In this document: positions 6,881 through 12,298 of the stretch, piece by piece
Numbering within the stretch: the stretch's first letter is position 1
Layout of the letters: each line of letters begins with the position of its first letter
Origin: UBA6624 sp964343345 [NCBI: uncultured bacterium]
Lineage (GTDB): Bacteria > UBP7 > UBA6624
Assembly (NCBI GenBank): GCA_964343345.1
Contig: CAYFJE010000026.1
Span: 1-12,298 of the forward strand
Length of the DNA stretch: 12,298 bases
Direction of reading: 5' to 3'
Notes under the pieces: model-generated
Databases searched by the model: none
What the model was told of the DNA's origin: nothing
What the model saw: only the letters and a program-made list of their open reading frames with translations
Position numbers and translations under genes: made by a program

Positions 6881-7541
6881 TAAGATAAATGCTAATGGTT
6901 TTAGAGTAGGGGTTTATCACAAGGCCACAAGAACTGGAAGAGGATGGAATGCAACATGGTTCCCAGCCAAAAATAAAGATTATGCAAAATTGATTGAAGC
7001 TGACCACATCATAAGAAGAGTTATACATAAAAGACATAAAGATTCAGCAATTCAAAAAGTAGAGATCATCAGAACTGTTGCTCCTAGAGGTTCTGATGTT
7101 GTCGAAATAGCAGTTCATACAGCAAGACCTGGTGCTCTTATTGGAAAAAAAGGTGCTTCGATTGATGCAACAGTAACACACTTAAAAAGCCTTTTGCCAA
7201 ATCAAAGAATAACAATAAAAGCTGTTGAAATCAGAGATCCTGACATATATGCAAATGTTGTTGCTGATTCCGTTAGAAGACAACTTGAAGCAAGAAAATC
7301 GACAAGAAGAATAATGAAGCAGGTTGTTGATGCAGCGATTGCTGCTGGTGCAAAAGGTTGCAAGTTAGAAATTGCTGGAAGGGTTGATGGTGCTGAGATA
7401 GCGAGAACAATGAAATATTCCGAAGGATCTATCCCTCGTCACACATTGAGAGCAAATGTTGATTTTGGCTTTGCAGAAGCCTGGACAAAATATGGGATAC
7501 TTGGTGTGAAGGTTTGGATACATAGAGAGGAGGAAGACTGA
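6873..7541 (+). CDS. rpsC: 30S ribosomal protein S3
   Basis: S3 shapes the mRNA entry channel and contributes to helicase activity. The 222-residue protein begins [13 protein letters not shown], close to the family GQKVNPIGFRLG start. It has the KH domain with GALIGKKGASID (the GxxG loop, residues about 86-97), then the C-terminal domain with AGAKGCKLEIAGRVDGAEIARTMKYSEG, HTLRANVDFGFAEAWTKYG and GVKVWI. ATG 6873 follows AAAGGTGA at suitable spacing and overlaps rplV by 8 nt. An in-frame GTG at 6864 would sit on that SD, so it is rejected. The TGA stop overlaps the rplP ATG by one base. Confidence 0.98.
   Translation: MGNKINANGFRVGVYHKATRTGRGWNATWFPAKNKDYAKLIEADHIIRRVIHKRHKDSAIQKVEIIRTVAPRGSDVVEIAVHTARPGALIGKKGASIDATVTHLKSLLPNQRITIKAVEIRDPDIYANVVADSVRRQLEARKSTRRIMKQVVDAAIAAGAKGCKLEIAGRVDGAEIARTMKYSEGSIPRHTLRANVDFGFAEAWTKYGILGVKVWIHREEED
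7528..7533 (+). promoter_or_regulatory. Full Shine-Dalgarno AGGAGG of rplP
   Basis: AGGAGG lies 7 nt before the rplP ATG at 7541, inside the 3' end of rpsC, where it encodes part of a Glu-Glu-Asp tail. It is the most complete anti-SD match in the operon. It shows that the C-terminus of S3 is partly shaped by the need to host this signal. Confidence 0.85.
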
Positions 7542-7978
7542 TGCCTTTATTGCAACCTAAAAGATGGAAATATTTAAAGGCTTTCAGAGGTAGAAATAGA
7601 GGAAAATCTATAAAAGGCAATAATTTAGCTTTTGGAGAATTTGGCGTGAGGTCTAATGGAAATGGAAGAATGACTTCAAGGCAAATTGAAGCTATTCGTG
7701 TTTTGATAAGAAGAAGAATTGGAGACAAAGCGAAAATGTGGACTAGGGTTTTTCCGGATTTGCCAATAACAAAACACCCTTTAGAGGCAAGAATGGGTAA
7801 AGGTAAGGGTGCTGTCGAAAGATATGAAGCGAGAATTAAAAGAGGACAAATACTTTTTGAGGTTGCTGGGGTTCCTAGCAAACAGGCAAAGGAAGCACTG
7901 TCAAAAGTTAGACACAAGATAAATTTACCTGTAAGTGTTATCACTTTAAAAAGCGGGGAAGGAAAACCATGGCAATAA
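7541..7978 (+). CDS. rplP: 50S ribosomal protein L16
   Basis: L16 contacts the A-site tRNA region of the 50S subunit. It has 145 residues. Motifs are the basic N-terminus PKRWKYLKAFRGRNRGKSIKG, MTSRQIEAIRVLIRR, MWTRVFPDLPITKHPLEARMGKGKG (the L16 signature) and LFEVAGVPSKQAKEAL. The arginine before MGKGKG corresponds to the arginine hydroxylated in E. coli (R81). The C-terminal part ends with GEGKPWQ, a few residues longer than in many relatives. It overlaps rpmC by 10 nt. Confidence 0.98.
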   Translation: MPLLQPKRWKYLKAFRGRNRGKSIKGNNLAFGEFGVRSNGNGRMTSRQIEAIRVLIRRRIGDKAKMWTRVFPDLPITKHPLEARMGKGKGAVERYEARIKRGQILFEVAGVPSKQAKEALSKVRHKINLPVSVITLKSGEGKPWQ

Positions 7979-8172
7979 AGAAAAAAGAATTTGAACAGCT
8001 TTCTTCTATGAAGGATTCGAAACTAATAGGAGAGATCAGGAAAGCAAAAAAAGAGTTGATGGAGATTCGCTTTGATTCTGCTAGATCGGGAACAGCCCCT
8101 GCAGGAAAAATAAGATCTTTAAAGAAAAGAATTGCAAGAGCAAAAACTTTACTCGGGAGAAGTTCAGGATGA
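7969..8172 (+). CDS. rpmC: 50S ribosomal protein L29
   Basis: L29 is a small two-helix protein near the tunnel exit beside L23. It has 67 residues. It is recognised by the KELMEIRFDSARSGTAP segment, which matches the common LFNLRFQLATGQL-type core, followed by a basic helix with KKRIARAKTLL. Position between rplP and rpsQ confirms the call. A purine-rich GGGGAAGGA (7954-7962) inside rplP precedes the ATG. The end forms an ATGA overlap with rpsQ. Confidence 0.95.
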   Translation: MAIKKKEFEQLSSMKDSKLIGEIRKAKKELMEIRFDSARSGTAPAGKIRSLKKRIARAKTLLGRSSG

Positions 8173-8414
8173 CAAGACAAAAATTACAAGGCAAAGTAAT
8201 AAACGTAAGTGGAGAAAAAAGTGTCAAGGTTTTGGTCACAAGACAAACCGTTCATCCTAAATTTAAAAAGAGATTGCTTAGGTCTAAAAAATATTTGGTT
8301 CATGATGAGAAATCATCTTCAAAAGTAGGTGATTTTGTTGAGATAGTTTCTTGTATTCCTGTTTCAAAAAGAAAAAGTTTTAAGATCAACAAAATACTTG
8401 AGGGAAAAAAATGA
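8169..8414 (+). CDS. rpsQ: 30S ribosomal protein S17
   Basis: S17 is an OB-fold 16S-binding protein of the 30S body. It has 81 residues, the usual size. It shows [20 protein letters not shown] (residues about 6-25), [19 protein letters not shown] and the late [21 protein letters not shown], corresponding to the family GDxVxIxECRPLSKxKxF signature. ATGA overlaps link it to both rpmC and rplN. Confidence 0.97.
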   Translation: MTRQKLQGKVINVSGEKSVKVLVTRQTVHPKFKKRLLRSKKYLVHDEKSSSKVGDFVEIVSCIPVSKRKSFKINKILEGKK

Positions 8415-8779
8415 TTCAGCAAGAAAGTATTTTAAATTGTGCTGATAATTCAGGTGCTAGGAGACTTCAATGCATTCGAGTTCTTGGAGGAACAAGGAAA
8501 AGGTATGCAAAAATCGGAGACATGATTGTGTGTTCTGTAAAATCTGCTCTTCCTGAAGGAATGGTTAAAAAGAAACAAATAGTAAGAGCTGTTGTTGTCA
8601 GGACTGTTGCAAAGTCAAGGAGAAATGATGGAAGCAATATTAGATTCGATGACAATGCATGTGTCATTTTGAATGAAGATGGAACCCCTAGAGGAACAAG
8701 AATATTTGGTCCAGTTGGAAGGGAATTGAGGCATAAACTTTTTGCAAAGATTATCTCTTTGGCACCGGAGGTTCTGTGA
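8411..8779 (+). CDS. rplN: 50S ribosomal protein L14
   Basis: L14 is a highly conserved 50S beta-barrel protein at the subunit interface (bridge B8) that contacts L19. It is 122 residues, exactly the common bacterial length. Signatures: [57 protein letters not shown] and the C-terminal [13 protein letters not shown] with SLAPEVL. GAGGGA upstream is a good SD. The stop overlaps the rplX ATG by one base. Confidence 0.99.
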   Translation: MIQQESILNCADNSGARRLQCIRVLGGTRKRYAKIGDMIVCSVKSALPEGMVKKKQIVRAVVVRTVAKSRRNDGSNIRFDDNACVILNEDGTPRGTRIFGPVGRELRHKLFAKIISLAPEVL

Positions 8780-9084
8780 TGGTTAAAAGAGTAAAAGTTG
8801 GAGACAAGGTTAAAGTTATTGCAGGAAACGATTCTGGAAGAGAAGGTGAAGTTTCTTTGATCAAGGGAGAAAGAGCAATTGTTAAGGGGCTTGGTTTATT
8901 GGTCAGACACAGAAAAAAGAATGGAGAAGATGGAGAAGGTTCGAAAGATGAGATTTCTAGACCAATACATCTTTCAAACTTAATGCCTGTTGACTCAAAG
9001 GGAAATGCTACAAGAACGGGAATAAAAGTTGGAAAAGATGGAACAAAAAATAGACTTTCAAAAAAATCAGGAGTAACTTTCTAA
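8779..9084 (+). CDS. rplX: 50S ribosomal protein L24
   Basis: L24 is an assembly-initiator protein binding the 5' end of 23S rRNA. The 101 residues begin with a KOW motif (VGDKVKVIAGNDSGREGEV, residues about 7-25). PIHLSNLMPVD is the family ISNV-type segment, and the C-terminus has TRTGIKVGKDGTKNRLSKKSG. ATG 8779 has GGAGG (8767-8771) at 7 nt and makes a TGATG junction with rplN; the in-frame GTG one codon earlier (8776) is possible but less well spaced. Confidence 0.97.
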   Translation: MVKRVKVGDKVKVIAGNDSGREGEVSLIKGERAIVKGLGLLVRHRKKNGEDGEGSKDEISRPIHLSNLMPVDSKGNATRTGIKVGKDGTKNRLSKKSGVTF

Positions 9085-9617
9085 TGAGATTGACAGTAGA
9101 TTTGATAGATGATTTGAAATCTAAACTTGGAAGGGAGAATGTTATGTCTCTCCCTTCTTTGGAGAAGGTTGTTGTAAATGTTGGTGTTGGTGAAGCATCT
9201 GCAGATAAAAAACTTTTGAATCCTGTTTTAGAGCATTTAGAAATAATAACTGGCCAAAAGCCAGTTATTACAAAGGCTAGAAATTCTGTTGCTGGTTTCA
9301 AACTGAGAGAGGGTCAGCCAATAGGGGCAAAAGTGACTCTTCGTGGAAAGATGATGGATAATTTTGTAGAAAGATTGATATCTATAGTCATTCCTAGAAT
9401 TAGAGATTTTCGTGGATTAGAAAGAAAAATGGATGGACATGGGAATCTAACTGTTTCCTTGAAAGAACAGTCTGTTTTTCCAGAAATCCCTTTTGATAAG
9501 ATTGGAAACAGGATAAGAGGTTTTTCTATAACTTTTGTAACGACTTCTGACAAAGACAAAGACGGTGAAGCTCTTTTGGAATCAATTGGACTTCCCTTTA
9601 AGGAGAAAGAAGGATAA
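9084..9617 (+). CDS. rplE: 50S ribosomal protein L5
   Basis: L5 binds 5S rRNA with L18 and contacts the P-site tRNA and bridge B1b. It has 177 residues, the normal length. Signatures: [16 protein letters not shown] (residues about 23-38), [47 protein letters not shown] and FSITFVTTS. It overlaps rplX by one base. In E. coli the rplX-rplE junction is the S8 repressor target; here the junction is TAATG with no spacer. A perfect hairpin lies about 160 nt into this gene. Confidence 0.98.
   Translation: MRLTVDLIDDLKSKLGRENVMSLPSLEKVVVNVGVGEASADKKLLNPVLEHLEIITGQKPVITKARNSVAGFKLREGQPIGAKVTLRGKMMDNFVERLISIVIPRIRDFRGLERKMDGHGNLTVSLKEQSVFPEIPFDKIGNRIRGFSITFVTTSDKDKDGEALLESIGLPFKEKEG
9244..9270. repeat. 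11-bp perfect hairpin inside rplE
   Basis: TAATAACTGGC (9244-9254) is the exact reverse complement of GCCAGTTATTA (9260-9270), with a 5-nt CAAAA loop. It encodes part of the conserved ITGQKPVIT stretch of L5. No T-tract follows, so it is not an intrinsic terminator. Part of the symmetry is forced by the protein sequence (ACTGG and CCAGT around Thr-Gly and Pro-Val codons). Confidence 0.75.
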
Positions 9618-9802
9618 TGGCAAAAAAATCAATGATTGCTAAACAGAAAAGAAAAAAGAAATACTCTGTAAGAGCTTATAACAGATGTAGCAAATGCGGT
9701 AGACCGAGAGCTTTTATGAGGATGTTTGGAATTTGCAGAATATGTTTTAGAGAAATGGCTCACAATGGTGAAATTCCAGGAGTAAGGAAGGCAAGCTGGT
9801 GA
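9617..9802 (+). CDS. rpsZ: 30S ribosomal protein S14, zinc-binding (type Z)
   Basis: S14 is a 30S head protein close to S3 and S19. The 61-residue short form keeps all four zinc ligands: Cys24, Cys27, Cys40 and Cys43 in CSKC and CRIC. Other signatures are [13 protein letters not shown] at the start, [19 protein letters not shown] in the middle and the C-terminal GVRKASW. It is the C+ form, not the long zinc-free form, and would depend on zinc. AAGGAG (9599-9604) precedes it. A one-base overlap joins it to rplE and a GTGA overlap to rpsH. Confidence 0.98.
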   Translation: MAKKSMIAKQKRKKKYSVRAYNRCSKCGRPRAFMRMFGICRICFREMAHNGEIPGVRKASW

Positions 9803-10212
9803 CACATTCAGATCCAATATCAGATTTATTGATAAGAATCAAAAATGCTGGGAACAGAAGTCATGCTTCAACAAGGATTCCGCACTTTAATTTCGGAGAA
9901 GATATTTTGTCTGTTTTGAAATCCGAAGGGTGGATTGTTGGTTTTAAGACTATAGGGGAAAAGCATCCAGAGAAATTTTTGATAGTTAATTTGAAATATA
10001 CGATTTCAGATTCTGGAGACAGAATTCCATTAATCCAAAATCTTAAAAGAATGAGCAAGCCAAGCAGAAGGGTTTATCTTAAGAAGGATGAGGTCAAAAA
10101 AGTATTGAATGGATTGGGTACAGGTTTAATTTCAACATCTCAAGGTTTACTCCCTGACCGAGAAGCTCAAAAAAGAGGCTTAGGTGGCGAATATGTGGCG
10201 GTTATAACATGA
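9799..10212 (+). CDS. rpsH: 30S ribosomal protein S8 (GTG start)
   Basis: S8 binds the central domain of 16S rRNA and, in E. coli, represses the spc operon. The protein has 137 residues. Visible: [18 protein letters not shown] at the N-terminus, [18 protein letters not shown] in the middle and the RNA-binding C-terminal [20 protein letters not shown]. It starts with GTG at 9799, the only non-ATG start firmly supported in this window; no nearby ATG precedes the conserved DPISDLL segment, and AAGGAAGG (9784-9791) sits 7 nt upstream. It shares GTGA with the rpsZ stop and ATGA with rplF. Confidence 0.97.
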   Translation: MTHSDPISDLLIRIKNAGNRSHASTRIPHFNFGEDILSVLKSEGWIVGFKTIGEKHPEKFLIVNLKYTISDSGDRIPLIQNLKRMSKPSRRVYLKKDEVKKVLNGLGTGLISTSQGLLPDREAQKRGLGGEYVAVIT

Positions 10213-10742
10213 GCAGAATAGGAAGAAAAGCGATAAATATACCTATGGGTGTAGATGTTACAGAGTCTGCTGGGTTTGTTGAAGTCAAAGGCCCTAAAGG
10301 TGTTTTGAAAGTTGAGACTTTCAAGGGTGTTACTTTTAAGATAGAGGGCAAGAAGATAGTTGTTGAGTGTAAAAAGAAAAATTCCAGAAATTTTCATGGA
10401 ACTTTCAGATCGCTTTTAAACAGTGCTGTCGTTGGTGTTTCAAAAGGTTTTTCCTACATTTTGGAAGCGGATGGTCCGGGTTACAGGGTTTCTACATCTG
10501 GAAAAAAATTGGTTATAAAAGCTGGTTATTCGCATGATGTGAATCTAGATATACCAGAGTTCATTGATGTTGAGGTGACAAAAGGCGAAATAAAAGTTTC
10601 TGGAATAAACAAACAGGATGTTGGTGGGTTCTGCGATCAGATTATGAAAGTAAGACCTGTAGAGCCATATAAACTTCAAGGGATAAAAAGGAAGGACTTG
10701 GTTTATATAAAGAAGAAAAGAAGAGTTGTTGAGGCTGCTTAA
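10209..10742 (+). CDS. rplF: 50S ribosomal protein L6
   Basis: L6 contacts the sarcin-ricin loop near the factor-binding site. The 177-residue length is standard. It has the two-domain pattern: [12 protein letters not shown] and [10 protein letters not shown] at the start, then [29 protein letters not shown] and [18 protein letters not shown]. The usual YKGKGIRY motif and following VRRKAGK tail are replaced by [19 protein letters not shown], a change at a normally conserved RNA-contact segment. The reading frame is intact through it. It is joined to rpsH by an ATGA overlap. Confidence 0.97.
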   Translation: MSRIGRKAINIPMGVDVTESAGFVEVKGPKGVLKVETFKGVTFKIEGKKIVVECKKKNSRNFHGTFRSLLNSAVVGVSKGFSYILEADGPGYRVSTSGKKLVIKAGYSHDVNLDIPEFIDVEVTKGEIKVSGINKQDVGGFCDQIMKVRPVEPYKLQGIKRKDLVYIKKKRRVVEAA

Positions 10743-10746
10743 GATT

Positions 10747-11106
10747 ATGAAAGATATAAGAAGAATAAAAAGAATTGCTAGACATAAAAGGATAAGGAGA
10801 AACCTCTCTGGAACATCTACACATCCAAGATTAACTGTCTTCAGAAGCCATAAAGAGATTTATGCTCAAATAATCGATGATGTTTCAAGAGTTACATTGT
10901 GCTCAGCTTCAAGTATAGATAAGGATTTGAGGAAAAAGTGCAAAGACGTAAAACCGTTAGATGTTGCAAAATTAGTCGGAGAGACAGTTGCCAAGAGAGC
11001 AGTAAAAAAGGGTATTAAATCCATTGTCTTTGACAGAGGTGGATATAAATATCATGGGAGGGTTGCCTCTTTAGCAAATGCTGTTAGGGAGGTTATTGAT
11101 TTTTAA
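10747..11106 (+). CDS. rplR: 50S ribosomal protein L18
   Basis: L18 binds 5S rRNA together with L5 in the central protuberance. It has 119 residues, the normal size. Family features: [53 protein letters not shown], and the C-terminal [25 protein letters not shown] 10747 lies 4 nt after the rplF stop; the SD is weak (GAGG about 12 nt upstream), so it may depend on coupling. An in-frame TTG at 10726 would overlap rplF and add seven atypical residues. Confidence 0.97.
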   Translation: MKDIRRIKRIARHKRIRRNLSGTSTHPRLTVFRSHKEIYAQIIDDVSRVTLCSASSIDKDLRKKCKDVKPLDVAKLVGETVAKRAVKKGIKSIVFDRGGYKYHGRVASLANAVREVIDF

Positions 11107-11624
11107 TGAGATCTATAGAAAAAAAAGAAAAAGAATTTCAAGAAAAGGTTATCCAAATAAGAAGAGTCAGCAAAACGGTTGCTGGAGGAAAAAGGTTTAG
11201 GTTTTCTGCGCTGGTTGTTGTTGGAGACGGAAAAGGAAGGTCAGGAGTAGGTTTAGGAACTGCTGTTCAAACTCCTCAGGCTATAAGAAAAGCTGCCTCA
11301 TCAGCGGAAAAGAATTTATACAAGTTGCCTATTGTCAATGGAACGATTGCTCATGAAGTTAAAGGAAAACAGGGAGCAACTACGGTTCATTTGATTCCTG
11401 CCCCTCCAGGAACCGGTGTTATTGCTGGAGCTACTGTTAGAGCTTTATGTGAGGTTGCTGGAATTAAAAACATTTATACAAAAATCAGAGGAGCAGCGAC
11501 TCCTTTAAACGCTGCAAAAGCAACCATGAATGGTTTCAAATCTTTGAGAGACCCTAAAAAATTAGCTGCCCTCAGGGGTGTTGACATAAATTCTATTTGG
11601 TTTAACAAGGAGATGCCTGAGTAA
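11106..11624 (+). CDS. rpsE: 30S ribosomal protein S5
   Basis: S5 acts in the mRNA entry channel and accuracy. The 172-residue protein has the N-terminal double-stranded-RNA-binding-like domain (VIQIRRVSKTVAGGKRFRF, then SALVVVGDGKGRSGVGLG) and the C-terminal domain (PPGTGVIAGATVRALCEVAG). The usual TKSLGSxNPxNVVKAT motif reads TKIRGAATPLNAAKAT. GGGAGG (11087-11092) precedes the start at a long 13-nt spacing. The stop overlaps the rplO ATG, so there is no room for rpmD (L30), which normally sits here. Confidence 0.98.
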   Translation: MRSIEKKEKEFQEKVIQIRRVSKTVAGGKRFRFSALVVVGDGKGRSGVGLGTAVQTPQAIRKAASSAEKNLYKLPIVNGTIAHEVKGKQGATTVHLIPAPPGTGVIAGATVRALCEVAGIKNIYTKIRGAATPLNAAKATMNGFKSLRDPKKLAALRGVDINSIWFNKEMPE

Positions 11625-12058
11625 TGGACTATAAAGATTTAATAAAAACTACAAAAGATCGTGTAAGAGTTGGTAGAGGTAAGGCAGGAAGGCGTGGAAA
11701 GACTGCTGGGAGAGGTATGAAGGGAACAAAATCAAGAAGTGGAGGCAAGTTGCCAACTATGTTTGATGGTGGAAGTCTTCCTTATTACAGAAAAGCAAGG
11801 AGCCTAGGCGGTTTCATTAATAGGAATTCTGTTGTTTACCAGGTTGTAAATATTGCTGATCTTGATAAAACTTTCGATGATGGGAAAAAATTAACTGTAA
11901 AACATTTATTGAAAAAAGGACTTGTTAGGAAAGGGTCAAAGGTTAAGCTTCTTGGAAACGGTAAAACAAAGAAGAAATTTGAAATAACCGTTGACGCTGC
12001 AAGTAAAAGTGCTATTCATAAACTTGAGAAATCCGGAGGAAAGGTAAGCATTAAATGA
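11624..12058 (+). CDS. rplO: 50S ribosomal protein L15
   Basis: L15 is a late-assembly 50S protein with a long basic N-terminal extension. It has 144 residues. Signatures: VRVGRGKAGRRGKTAGRGMKG, SRSGGKLPTMFDGGSLPYYRK and the globular part with VVYQVVNIADL, VKLLGNG and SKSAIHKLEKSGG. The first segment before RVGRG is short, and the central motif is FDGGSLP instead of the common FEGGQMP. AAGGAG (11607-11612) precedes the start. The end forms an ATGA overlap with secY, an arrangement kept in many spc operons. Confidence 0.97.
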   Translation: MDYKDLIKTTKDRVRVGRGKAGRRGKTAGRGMKGTKSRSGGKLPTMFDGGSLPYYRKARSLGGFINRNSVVYQVVNIADLDKTFDDGKKLTVKHLLKKGLVRKGSKVKLLGNGKTKKKFEITVDAASKSAIHKLEKSGGKVSIK

Positions 12059-12298
12059 AAAAACAGGCCCAAGCTGCAGTCAATGATGCATTGGCAAGTC
12101 CAGAATTAAAGAAAAGACTTTCTTTTGTGGCTTTGGGTTTGTTGATATTTTCTGCAGGAGGACATGTTCCTCTTCCTGGAATAAACAACGATGCTTTACA
12201 AAATCTTTTTAATTCGGGGGGCGTCTTGGGTTTGTTGGATCTTTTTAGTGGCGGTTCTTTGAAAAGGTTTTCAATTTTTGCTTTAGGCATCATGCCTT
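12055..12298 (+). CDS. secY: Preprotein translocase subunit SecY, 3'-truncated by window edge
   Basis: SecY is the channel of the Sec translocon in the inner membrane. Eighty-one codons are present: a short cytoplasmic N-terminus (about residues 1-20), the first transmembrane segment with LSFVALGLLIFSAGGHVPLP (about 22-41), the family GxxxPxPGI pattern ending PGIN, then the plug-region GVLGLLDLFSGGSLKRFSIF and ALGIMP. The remaining roughly 350 residues are beyond the window. GGAGGA (12035-12040) and AAGG lie upstream of the ATG inside rplO. Coupling to rplO matches the classical rplO-secY pair. Confidence 0.97.
   Translation, partial: MKKQAQAAVNDALASPELKKRLSFVALGLLIFSAGGHVPLPGINNDALQNLFNSGGVLGLLDLFSGGSLKRFSIFALGIMP

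Noticed and set aside
7429-7944. Open frame of 171 codons on the minus strand, and other shorter minus-strand frames of 60-100 codons
   Set aside because: All lie opposite conserved ribosomal genes, have no family resemblance or SD, and are expected from the codon bias of the genes they oppose.
3715-9802. TGA recoding (for example Gly, as in Gracilibacteria and Absconditabacteria)
   Set aside because: TGA ends several proteins at the expected family lengths and takes part in ATGA/TGATG junctions, so it works as a stop here.
1-12298. Hidden accessory system, mobile element, CRISPR array, tRNA or rRNA
   Set aside because: Coding density is essentially complete with recognised housekeeping genes; no array of repeats, transposase, terminal inverted repeats or RNA-gene signatures were seen.

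Overview
This window is a bacterial ribosomal-protein superoperon, read entirely on the + strand, with the 3' part of ileS in front of it. The DNA is AT-rich. Arginine is mostly AGA/AGG and glycine mostly GGA. Ribosome-binding sites are clear GGAGG-type sequences and stops are TAA, TGA and TAG, so standard translation fits. The proteins are plainly bacterial: a type-1 bacterial IleRS with a C-terminal zinc motif, a four-cysteine S14 and a bacterial SecY. The phylum cannot be fixed by eye. L30 (rpmD) is absent from the spc cluster, as in Candidate Phyla Radiation, Planctomycetes/Chlamydiae-type and cyanobacterial lineages. Some signatures in L4 and L15, plus the extreme compaction, lean weakly toward a CPR-like genome, but this is inference.

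Layout: 2-2473 is ileS without its N-terminal part (including the HIGH motif). Positions 2474-2561 are the only real intergenic region. It holds a perfect TATAAT at 2519-2524, a 10-bp perfect palindrome at 2532-2541, a T8 tract and a strong SD for rpsL. From 2562 to the end there is one uninterrupted gene string: rpsL-rpsG-rpsJ-rplC-rplD-rplW-rplB-rpsS-rplV-rpsC-rplP-rpmC-rpsQ-rplN-rplX-rplE-rpsZ-rpsH-rplF-rplR-rpsE-rplO-secY, the last cut by the window edge. Of the 22 junctions, 19 overlap (1-11 nt) and the other three gaps are 2-5 nt.

The genes encode the small-subunit decoding and mRNA-channel proteins (S12, S7, S10, S3, S5), the 23S-binding core of the large subunit (L2, L3, L4, L22, L23 and others) and the SecY translocon. 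The str, S10 and spc operons of other bacteria are fused here into one probable transcription unit. The fusA and tuf genes usually found between rpsG and rpsJ are missing.

I found no hidden accessory system, mobile element, CRISPR array or RNA gene. The unusual points are the missing fusA/tuf, the absence of intergenic space for the classical autoregulatory leaders, an acidic tandem-repeat tail on L3 that runs into rplD, a palindrome at the predicted transcription start, a perfect 11-bp hairpin inside rplE, and a few substitutions at normally invariant ribosomal-protein positions.
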